A stretch of 15,231 nt of DNA from JBBQIY01 sp964553035 (GTDB taxonomy: Bacteria > Verrucomicrobiota > Kiritimatiellia > RFP12 > UBA3636), in NCBI GenBank assembly GCA_964553035.1, contig CAZKJH010000093.1:1-15231 (forward strand), in the 5' to 3' direction. The notes beneath the pieces were generated by a model. It worked only from the letters and a program-made list of their open reading frames with translations, searched no databases and was not told the origin of the DNA. Made by a program: the position numbers and the translations under genes. This document shows, one piece after another, positions 1 to 6,697 of the stretch (positions are counted from its first letter, which is position 1; every line of letters starts with the position of its first letter).

Positions 1-255
1 ACCCATCACCCGCCGCCGCATGAACCTGCCATACCCCTGTCGCTAACCGATTACGGATTACGCGATTACTTCACTTTTCAGTAGATTTACAGTGCGCTTT
101 CCGGCTACAATTCATGACCCGTCCAGCACCGCCCATCTTATTCGCTAACATCTGCCAACGCTTTGGCTGGCGCACTTGGCTCGTAAAATGAAGTTCTACG
201 TGCTCGAAGTTGGCTCAATAACACTGTTTACCGGAGATGAATAAAGGAAATTTTA
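1..255. other. Leader region with no assignable gene
   Basis: No gene can be assigned here. The frame starting at base 1 is open for 27 codons to a TAG at 82-84, so it could be the tail of a gene lying left of the window, but its residues resemble no family I recognise. Three closely spaced GATTAC words occur at 49-54, 56-61 and 64-69. A small inverted repeat, GCCAA (154-158) and TTGGC (163-167), could form a weak hairpin. The promoter of the gene at 256 should lie here, but I see no convincing -35/-10 pair. The ribosome binding site for 256 is AAAGGAAA around 243-250. Confidence 0.5.
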
Positions 256-1398
256 ATGACGCCACATTTTCACGAGCAATCTAAGTTGACGCCCAATTCT
301 TGGGATCCCGTGTACGCTGGGAATCACGTGATGGAAGGATTGGTTCGGATTACCGCACCGCACGTGAAGGGTGCGCACGATGCCGAGTTTGTCTGCGTTG
401 ACGATCACGCCTATGTTGTTGAGCACGATAACGATGTTGAACCCGGCCATGGGGCTGGCGAGCACGAGTATTGTGTGCTCTCGGTGGTGAACCTGCGTAG
501 TCTTACCGTTGATCGGATCATCCCGATGGCGGCATCTGAACAACAGTTTGCAAACACCAAGTTGCCTCGAGGCATGTGTTTTGTCCCACGCATTATTCGT
601 AAAGACGAGCGTTCACTACGCTGCTATTTTGCCAGTCAACCTCTTGATCAGGAAGCGGTCACTTGGTATCGTGATTTTGATTTGCAGACGCTACAGTTTG
701 AGCAAAGCATCCACAAGGCAAAGTTAAAGACAGATGCCGGGACGTTCGACATGCAACCTTGCTACTTTCACGCCGATGCGGTCGCCAAAGGGTTCAACAA
801 ACCGGCTCATCACTACGGGCTCTACATCTTTGATTCGTTCAAAGTGTTTGACGGGAAGACGTATGTGGCGTTGAATAATTTCCCGGGCAGACAGAATGCC
901 TTGGCTTGGCTGCATGACGACTTCGCCACGTTTGAAGTGATGGGTCACTATAATAAGCCATATTCGCAACAACTCTCTGAATCCGCCGTCAACCGCCTGC
1001 CAGATGGCTCTTGGATGGCGATCTGTCGCAACGAAATCGGTAACTATCACTTTGTGACCAGTGCAGATGGCCGGGTTTGGACTGAAGGCCGGGAACTGCC
1101 CTTTGTCGCTAATGGAGACTTTTCCAAGCCGACGTTTGACCGATTCGGTGGTGTCTACTATCTGGGATGGCAAGAGCGGAGTCAGATTGACGCGTGCCGT
1201 CGCAGTGTGTTTAATATCGACGTTTCGACAGATGGAAAATCGTGGGAGCGCGCCTATCGTTTCGAGACTCCCTATTCATTTCAATATCCGTCGTTTCATG
1301 AACATCATGGCACGATTTGGGTGAGCGTAACGCAAAGCGATCACAAAGGGAGCTCGGATCGCATCATGTTCGGCAGATTAAAGGACATAGAAGCCTGA
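256..1398 (+). CDS. Sialidase-like beta-propeller protein
   Basis: A 380-residue protein of the sialidase/BNR-repeat superfamily (six-bladed beta-propeller). Two Asp-box motifs of the SxDGxxW type are visible: SADGRVW at residues 269-275 and STDGKSW at 324-330. VPRII at 110-114 resembles the RIP-type strand of sialidases. SESAVNRLPDGSW at 241-253 resembles the Glu-bearing strand before the active site. The C-terminus, YPSFHEHHGTIWVSVTQ then IMFGRL, has the usual last-blade pattern. There is no signal peptide, so it is probably cytoplasmic and would act on imported glycan fragments. The substrate cannot be told from sequence, and many relatives are annotated as sialidases without proof of activity. 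The ATG at 256 has a ribosome binding site (GGA about 7 bases upstream). It converges with the minus-strand operon ending at 1612 and appears to be a single-gene unit. Confidence 0.75.
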   Translation: MTPHFHEQSKLTPNSWDPVYAGNHVMEGLVRITAPHVKGAHDAEFVCVDDHAYVVEHDNDVEPGHGAGEHEYCVLSVVNLRSLTVDRIIPMAASEQQFANTKLPRGMCFVPRIIRKDERSLRCYFASQPLDQEAVTWYRDFDLQTLQFEQSIHKAKLKTDAGTFDMQPCYFHADAVAKGFNKPAHHYGLYIFDSFKVFDGKTYVALNNFPGRQNALAWLHDDFATFEVMGHYNKPYSQQLSESAVNRLPDGSWMAICRNEIGNYHFVTSADGRVWTEGRELPFVANGDFSKPTFDRFGGVYYLGWQERSQIDACRRSVFNIDVSTDGKSWERAYRFETPYSFQYPSFHEHHGTIWVSVTQSDHKGSSDRIMFGRLKDIEA

Positions 1399-1461
1399 AT
1401 GGGTCGGTGGCCAGTGAAGCGTGGAAATCGTCCTTGCACGGCCAGTCGGCATCAACAGTCA

Positions 1462-1495
1462 AGACGCATCTACTCCCAGTGTCGTAGATGCGTCT
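1462..1495. terminator. 12-bp perfect hairpin between convergent genes
   Basis: AGACGCATCTAC (1462-1473) and GTAGATGCGTCT (1484-1495) form a perfect 12-bp inverted repeat with a 10-base loop. It lies between the stop codon of the sialidase-like gene (1398) and the end of the minus-strand operon (1612). This position suggests a bidirectional terminator or 3'-end stabiliser. Neither strand has a clear T-run after the stem, so intrinsic termination is inferred from position and symmetry only. Confidence 0.5.
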
Positions 1496-1611
1496 CGCCG
1501 CGTTCTTAATGATTGTGGACGTGGTAAGCATTCGCGAAGGAAGCGTTCTATCCCACTACTAGTTTCGTGGGCGACATCATCCGTGCGTGGTCGCGAAGCA
1601 AGTAATTGAGC

Positions 1612-1998
1612 TTACTTCTTAACCCATTTACCAGCGGTATTCATGATGTAGTCGCCAGATTTGGCCTGTTCGGCGAGCTGGACGGCTCGGCGGCTGCCGA
1701 CAAGTGCTGCTGTCGTGCCCTGACTCTTGGCAATCGCAGCATAGACCTGTGTGCGGTCGCTGTTTTCGTCGTTGACTATTTTTTGTGCGGCACCGTCAAG
1801 ACCACCTGAAACAGCGGCCAAAAAGCCTTTGTTGTCTTCGCCGATTTTTCCGGCGTTCTTCAGCGTTTCAATCTGCGGTTTGCGAGCGAGCATACTGCTC
1901 TTTATTTGCTCGCCATCAGAGACGGCCCCTGAGGCGGGCTGCAAGGCGACGGTTGTTAGAATGAGGGCGGAAAGAATCAGGGTAAGTGCGTTTTTCAT
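1612..1998 (-). CDS. ydbL: YdbL-like periplasmic protein (DUF1318)
   Basis: A 128-residue secreted protein matching the YdbL/DUF1318 family. Residues 1-25 form a signal peptide: KN, then a hydrophobic stretch, then a likely cleavage site around ASGA-V. The mature part carries family hallmarks: LKNAGKIGEDNKGFL at 46-60, the NDENSDRTQVYAAIAKSQG segment at 76-94, and a GDYIMNTAGKWVKK end at 115-128, where family members end in G-x-W-x-x-K. In E. coli, YdbL works with the inner-membrane protein YdbH and the lipoprotein YnbE and is thought to help their assembly. Here it is the last gene of the same ydbH-ynbE-ydbL order. Its ATG lies one base after the ynbE stop codon, with an AAGGAG ribosome binding site inside the end of ynbE, indicating tight co-expression. 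Confidence 0.85.
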   Translation of the reverse strand: MKNALTLILSALILTTVALQPASGAVSDGEQIKSSMLARKPQIETLKNAGKIGEDNKGFLAAVSGGLDGAAQKIVNDENSDRTQVYAAIAKSQGTTAALVGSRRAVQLAEQAKSGDYIMNTAGKWVKK

Positions 1999-1999
1999 G

Positions 2000-2281
2000 T
2001 TAGTTGCTCTCCTTGTCGAGGGTTGCAGAGGCTGGTGCAGGGGTAGTTGGTTCTGTTACGGTGGGGTTCGAAGCGTTCGGATCCGCTACGATGGGTGCTG
2101 GGACAACGGGTGTCGAATCAATGTCACCAAAGAAGTCATCAAGTGCCTTGTCGACTTTCAGGTTGATATCCAGCGTGATGTGAATTGGCTTGATCTCATG
2201 CGTGGTATGAATGCATCCAGTCATCGTTGTTACGGCAATAGCCGTTAGCGTGATTGGGAGGAGGAAGTTCTGTCTTTTCAT
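2000..2281 (-). CDS. ynbE: YnbE-like outer-membrane lipoprotein
   Basis: A 93-residue lipoprotein. After the basic start MKRQ and a hydrophobic stretch, the lipobox MTG-C places the lipidated cysteine at residue 23. The following EIKPIHITLDINLKVDKAL (about 29-47) is the YnbE signature: a short beta-strand-forming 'I-x-I-x-(L/M)-x-(I/V)' run ending in KVD. In E. coli, YnbE multimerises and stacks on the C-terminal end of YdbH to complete a bridge between inner and outer membranes for lipid homeostasis. This protein has about 45 extra residues rich in Pro, Thr, Ala and Val (50-93) that the roughly 61-residue E. coli protein lacks. The ribosome binding site AAGGGG lies about 8 bases upstream of the ATG. 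It sits between ydbH and ydbL, as in Enterobacteria. Confidence 0.82.
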   Translation of the reverse strand: MKRQNFLLPITLTAIAVTTMTGCIHTTHEIKPIHITLDINLKVDKALDDFFGDIDSTPVVPAPIVADPNASNPTVTEPTTPAPASATLDKESN

Positions 2282-2343
2282 GTGGAGCCCCTTTTGATGC
2301 GCTAAGGTATGGTCACGTCCCTTTGACGGAATTCGAGTCAGTA

Positions 2344-4887
2344 TTATTCAACGCTACTGTCTTTCATGATCGCCGCGAGTGGTTTGGAAAGGGAGATTAG
2401 CTTGTTGAGAGGGATTGTAAAATTGGCGTCCAGAACAATCCCTTTGAATTCGCTTGCTCTCTTTGACTTGACGATCTCTCCGTCTTTGATTGAATAGAAT
2501 AGCTTATGGGAGGGCTTGCCGTCCATCTCGAATTTGATTAGAAGGTCCTCGTCTTCGCTGTTGAGGACAAGACGAATCCAAGCGTAAGTGAATTCGGACA
2601 GCGCGTCGAGCGCGAGTGACGTTTCGATCGTGGCTGCCGCCGTGCTAGCGATTAACTTGGAGGGAAGAAGTCGGACGGTGCCGAATTTGCCGGGTGCGGA
2701 GTGAAAATAGCCGTCTTTAATGGTGATCTTCTGGTCGGCAATAACGATGGGAATCGTGCCGCTGAGTTTTCCGCTTTCGCCTGTGTCGGTGCCGATGCCG
2801 AACTGTTGCAGGAGTTCTGCAAGCTTGAGTTGATCGGCATGCAAGGTGAGCCATATTTTTTGGTTTGTTCGTGTGATGCGCGTTGATTCACCTCGAACCT
2901 TGCCACCGCACCAGTCGAGAATCAGCTTATCGAGATACCAGACAATGGGCGATTGCATGCGGAAGATCGCCATTCCAGAATCGATGTTGAAATTCCCCAC
3001 CTTGAGATTCTTGAAACTGAAGCGTTGCGAGTTGCTTGACAAGCTCGGAAGAGAAGGCATTTCGAACGTCATCTGAATGTCGGAGGCGGATAATTTTTGT
3101 TCTGGGCAGTCGACTGTACCTTCGGAGAATCGGAATTTGAATGAGCCACGCTGCAATTGCGGAGTCGTCTGATAATCTGCGGCAGCGAAGACTCTTCCAC
3201 CAATTGCGAACCCTTTCAGCTCTGGGACGAGTTGCGGCAAAAGGCTAAGATCAAGAGCTTGTTCGGCAAGCGAAAATGTGTTCGAGATGGCGGTGCCATC
3301 CTTGGCAGCTAGGTTAATAAGGGTGTCGAAATTTCCCTCAACGCCTAGTGCTTTCACCATGCCTTTGATCGAGAACAGGTCGTGACTCTGCTGATCGAGC
3401 GTGGCATTAAAATTGGCGATTTCAATGCCGCGAAATGCAGCGTTGGCACTTGCCTCTGCGCCGACAACCAAAGGGCTCTCCGAACTGGAATTAGCAGAGA
3501 GGCGTAGGCTCGCGTTTCGGATGTTCAGTTGCGATTGCGGAATGGCGGCGGCATCGAATGTTAAGGTTGCACCCCCCGTCAGGTGTTTCCCTGCCTGCTT
3601 AAGCGTGGCACTTCCATCAATACCGTTTTCAATCAACGCAATCCGAGCACCTTTGGCATCGTTGATCACAAGACGCCCGATTCCGAAACCGGTGATGAAG
3701 GAGGTTGTCGCGGATTCGGGAATGGCGTTAGCCGTGGCGTTGAGTCGGGCGCCATCGCAAACTATCGTGAAATCGCCAGCCTTGAGTGTGCCGTGCCATT
3801 GCGTGGCATCCTCCGTGAGATTGACTTGGAATGAATGCGGGTCGAGCTTGAATTTTACGACGAGTGGCGCATTGGTGTCGATGCCGAGACTGATGTTGCC
3901 TGTGAAGGTTTGTCCGGGAATATTGCAAACAAGGTTGGTAGCATCGAGAGATGCCGCAATTCCGGGAAGCTTCACTTTCAATCCGGTGAGTGAAGCCTCG
4001 ATGCGTGTTCCATCGCCCGTAGCTTTGAATTCAGGATGCAGGTGGAAAATTCTGTCAGGTGTTTCAATTGCTGCATTGGCAGTAGCTAAGAGACCGATCG
4101 CTTTCAGCGAGGTACCGTTAAAATTAAGTATTGTAGTTGATTTGAAGTCGCCGGAGATGCGTCTAACGGACTCCGGAAGATTTTTCCGTATCGAATAGGG
4201 GAGGGAATCGGTTGCGAGCATCCCGTTGAGTAGAACGGTGATTTCTTCGGCACGGGTATCGCAAGCGGCGTCGATAGAAATTTTGCTGGAAGCCATCGTG
4301 GCATTGAGGCGAGCGGTGATGTTTCCCCAGGAATTGCTTCCCGTCGATGAGGCAACAATGTCAATCGGAATGAGAGTGCGTTCGGACACTAAATCGAGAA
4401 CGAGATTACCTTGCAGGCTGATCAAGCCTACTGAGATCGGGGCTTGCTGAAGGGCTTGAAGTGAAAATTTAGCCGAAGGCTCTGCGTTTCTTTCGGCATT
4501 TTTGGCGAATAGTTCAGTGGCAGGAATCCGGAAAGCCCCATTGGAAACGATGGCCAGCAGGGAAACGCCATTGAGACGGATCGAGTCGATATGGCCGGTA
4601 AGCAAGCGAAAAGGCCGATAGTCAAGTACGCAGGAATCGACTTGAACTGGGATCGATTCGCCAGCGAGGTCGTCGAAAAAGGTTATCGAGAGGTCGCTAC
4701 GGTAAAGTCCTACGTGGAGGAGTCTGAACTCTGCCACACCGTTTGTCATCAGGCTGCGCAGGATTTTGTTTACTTGCCAATTGATGATCGAAGGCAGGAA
4801 GACAACGACCGCGAGAGCGGCAATCGATACTGTGCAAAGCCAGCGCGTGAGACGGGGGGTGGCTTTTTCTCTTTTTTTAGTCGTCAC
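2344..4887 (-). CDS. ydbH: YdbH-like AsmA-family intermembrane protein
   Basis: An 847-residue protein, close in size to E. coli YdbH. After a basic N-terminus comes one membrane segment (about residues 15-35) and then a long, beta-rich periplasmic body with repeated amphipathic strands, as in AsmA-like lipid-transfer bridges. The C-terminal third should contain the YdbH-type 'dicarboxylate transport' Pfam domain, a misleading historical name. The last residues (IVLDANFTIPLNKLISLSKPL) fit the end of the bridge that pairs with YnbE. The protein likely spans the periplasm from the inner membrane and moves phospholipids to the outer membrane with YnbE and YdbL, encoded directly downstream. The start is GTG (complement of 4885-4887), with AGGA about 7 bases upstream. 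A 48-base gap separates it from the fumarase-type gene. The gap to ynbE is 62 bases and shows no strong terminator. Confidence 0.85.
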   Translation of the reverse strand: MTTKKREKATPRLTRWLCTVSIAALAVVVFLPSIINWQVNKILRSLMTNGVAEFRLLHVGLYRSDLSITFFDDLAGESIPVQVDSCVLDYRPFRLLTGHIDSIRLNGVSLLAIVSNGAFRIPATELFAKNAERNAEPSAKFSLQALQQAPISVGLISLQGNLVLDLVSERTLIPIDIVASSTGSNSWGNITARLNATMASSKISIDAACDTRAEEITVLLNGMLATDSLPYSIRKNLPESVRRISGDFKSTTILNFNGTSLKAIGLLATANAAIETPDRIFHLHPEFKATGDGTRIEASLTGLKVKLPGIAASLDATNLVCNIPGQTFTGNISLGIDTNAPLVVKFKLDPHSFQVNLTEDATQWHGTLKAGDFTIVCDGARLNATANAIPESATTSFITGFGIGRLVINDAKGARIALIENGIDGSATLKQAGKHLTGGATLTFDAAAIPQSQLNIRNASLRLSANSSSESPLVVGAEASANAAFRGIEIANFNATLDQQSHDLFSIKGMVKALGVEGNFDTLINLAAKDGTAISNTFSLAEQALDLSLLPQLVPELKGFAIGGRVFAAADYQTTPQLQRGSFKFRFSEGTVDCPEQKLSASDIQMTFEMPSLPSLSSNSQRFSFKNLKVGNFNIDSGMAIFRMQSPIVWYLDKLILDWCGGKVRGESTRITRTNQKIWLTLHADQLKLAELLQQFGIGTDTGESGKLSGTIPIVIADQKITIKDGYFHSAPGKFGTVRLLPSKLIASTAAATIETSLALDALSEFTYAWIRLVLNSEDEDLLIKFEMDGKPSHKLFYSIKDGEIVKSKRASEFKGIVLDANFTIPLNKLISLSKPLAAIMKDSSVE

Positions 4888-4935
4888 GGTTGATCCTGCT
4901 GGTTTTGCACCGCGAAAGTTAGTGCTCTGACTTCC

Positions 4936-5514
4936 CTAAAGGGCTGCAAGTTTTTCCGCTGATCGTGCGGCCACTTCGTCGTAGAGGCTGCTGCCGTGGG
5001 AATCAATGCCGACTACAGCGGCGAATCCTTCGACATCGAGAACCCACATCGCCTCGGTGGCACCGAAGGTGTCGAGGAAGTGGACGTCGAGAACCTTCTT
5101 AACGCTTGTGGCGATAACGGCGGCGGCGCCACCGACGGCTTGCAGGTAAACGCAGCCATGCTCGCGACAGGCTTCGAGCGTGTTTTTGCCCATACCTCCC
5201 TTGCCAATAACGATTTTGATGCCTTGTTCGGCGATGATGGTTGCCATATACGGTTCTTCGCGGATCGAGGTCGTGGGGCCAGCGGCAATGATGCGCCACG
5301 ATTCGTCAGGACTCTGCTTCACGATGGGACCGCAATGGAACATGGCCCCATCTTTCAGGTCCACAGGCGCCTGATGTGTTTCTGCGAGATGCTTGTGAAG
5401 GCGATCACGCCCTGTGAAAACAACACCTGAAAAGGAGACGAGGTCGCCAGCCTTCAGCTTTGACGTTTGCTCACGTGTGAACGGGTAGGTGAGGCGAATT
5501 CTAGGCATGCTCAT
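4936..5514 (-). CDS. Class I fumarase/tartrate dehydratase beta subunit
   Basis: A 192-residue protein of the fumarase C-terminal domain family, the small (beta) subunit of two-subunit class I, iron-sulfur fumarate hydratases or L(+)-tartrate dehydratases (TtdB-like). Visible motifs are FTGRDRLHK (33-41), FHCGPIV (59-65), GPTTSIREEPY (79-89), GKGGMGKNTLEA (104-115) and GIDSHGSSLYDEV (169-181). This domain contributes to the active site, but the [4Fe-4S] cluster and the rest of the site are on the alpha subunit, which is not encoded in this window. Its ATG overlaps the stop of the RodZ-like gene (ATGA at 5514-5511), so the two are translationally coupled. A second in-frame ATG is two codons later, at 5508. 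Fumarate/malate or tartrate specificity cannot be decided from this subunit alone. Confidence 0.85.
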   Translation of the reverse strand: MSMPRIRLTYPFTREQTSKLKAGDLVSFSGVVFTGRDRLHKHLAETHQAPVDLKDGAMFHCGPIVKQSPDESWRIIAAGPTTSIREEPYMATIIAEQGIKIVIGKGGMGKNTLEACREHGCVYLQAVGGAAAVIATSVKKVLDVHFLDTFGATEAMWVLDVEGFAAVVGIDSHGSSLYDEVAARSAEKLAAL

Positions 5515-6665
5515 TTGGCGAACATTCTCGGCGGAGGCATTACACGCACGATTTCAACGGGAGGGGTGGGCACTGGGGCGGGTGGAGTCTCGGTAGCTTC
5601 TGAAGTTTTGGTGATGCCCACTGGATCCTCAATGACGGGCTCCGCGACTTCATTCGCTGCGAGGACAGGAACTTCTTTGTCCTTTTTGTTCTTTGGCCCA
5701 GAACTGTTGGACGCGATAACAATGACGGCCACCACGGTTAGAAAAACCAAGAATCCAGTGAGGATGTAGCGTTTGCGGATTCTTGATTCTTCATCGTCGT
5801 CCGAAGCGAACAGTGTGTTGAACTTCTCGCGGATCCAATTCAGGGCGTTTGCAGACAGTACGGCGACGTGCTTGAATGCGTTCGCAACTGTATCGCCGAT
5901 GGAGGGGCGTTCAGGATCGTCGTCTCGTTTCCGACGCGTCGGTTTTTTTGTTTGAACGGGGCGTTCTGGCTCTTCTTCGGTTTCGACACGAGACGGCCGT
6001 TTTATTGCAGAGGGAAATTTGAAGGGCTCGTGGGCTTGTGCTACGGGTTGTGGGGGAACGGCAACGGAACCGGCTTCAAGTTTGAAGGTGCTGGCATTGT
6101 GCATATCGTCGGCTGTCGATCGCGGCTTCATCATTTCGCCGTCTTCTGAAGGTGTGGGAACCCTCGGTTTTACGGGATCCAGCTTGGCAGAAGCTGGAGG
6201 AACCGGCTGTCGCGGCGGTGGTGGGTTTTGGGTGTTAATGGCATACGGGGAATGCGCCGTAGGCAGGGTTACCGTGGAGGCTCGTGCGTAGGTGTGACGT
6301 GGTGGCGGCGGGGGAGTGGGTTCGGCGGAGTCGAGATTGTGTTCTGGCTCGTCAGCATGCGAATCACCTCTGGGTTCTGTGAGGATTTTCTCCACGAGTG
6401 CCACAGTTTTCTTCTTTTTCTTCTGATCCGCATTGCCTTCTGGGTTCGCGAGGAATTCTGCGATCAAGGGGGCGGGATCCAGACCGACGGCTTTGGCGAA
6501 GAGCTTAATGAAGCCCTTTCCATAGACGGGAGCCGTGAAGCGATGATAGTCATCATCTTCGATTTCAACGACCATCTGCGTCATCATGTGGGTGCTCTCG
6601 GCTACATCTTTGTGGGAGAGACCTAATGCTTCGCGTGCATTTTTGAGTGTTTCGCCAATTGCCAT
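5511..6665 (-). CDS. RodZ-like helix-turn-helix membrane protein
   Basis: A 384-residue protein from the start chosen here. It opens directly with a RodZ-type helix-turn-helix domain (MAIGETLKNAREALGLSHKD to about residue 70). A long Pro-rich, charged linker follows (about 75-260), then basic residues and a single membrane segment RYILTGFLVFLTVVAVIVIA (about 299-318). The tail of about 65 residues is Pro-rich. In RodZ the HTH domain is cytoplasmic and binds MreB, and the C-terminal periplasmic part is a beta domain (DUF4115). That domain is absent here, so this is RodZ-like rather than canonical RodZ. I preferred the ATG at 6665 because GAGGA lies about 9 bases upstream. An alternative ATG at 6701 overlaps the ftsK stop (ATGA) but lacks a ribosome binding site and adds 12 residues. 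Role in cell shape or division is inferred from domain layout and linkage to ftsK. Confidence 0.75.
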   Translation of the reverse strand: MAIGETLKNAREALGLSHKDVAESTHMMTQMVVEIEDDDYHRFTAPVYGKGFIKLFAKAVGLDPAPLIAEFLANPEGNADQKKKKKTVALVEKILTEPRGDSHADEPEHNLDSAEPTPPPPPRHTYARASTVTLPTAHSPYAINTQNPPPPRQPVPPASAKLDPVKPRVPTPSEDGEMMKPRSTADDMHNASTFKLEAGSVAVPPQPVAQAHEPFKFPSAIKRPSRVETEEEPERPVQTKKPTRRKRDDDPERPSIGDTVANAFKHVAVLSANALNWIREKFNTLFASDDDEESRIRKRYILTGFLVFLTVVAVIVIASNSSGPKNKKDKEVPVLAANEVAEPVIEDPVGITKTSEATETPPAPVPTPPVEIVRVMPPPRMFAK

Positions 6666-6697
6666 TTCGGAATTCCTCGATATCGTTTGTTTGCTCG

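Noticed and set aside
49..69. Three GATTAC words as a CRISPR or iteron-like repeat
   Set aside because: The units are only six bases with 1-2 base gaps, and no further copies or associated genes are present.
188..244. 18-codon ORF upstream of the sialidase-like gene
   Set aside because: It is very short, has no clear ribosome binding site and no recognisable features. It is treated as leader sequence.
3401..4198. 265-codon plus-strand ORF opposite ydbH
   Set aside because: It is an antisense shadow of ydbH, with low-complexity composition and no domain pattern.
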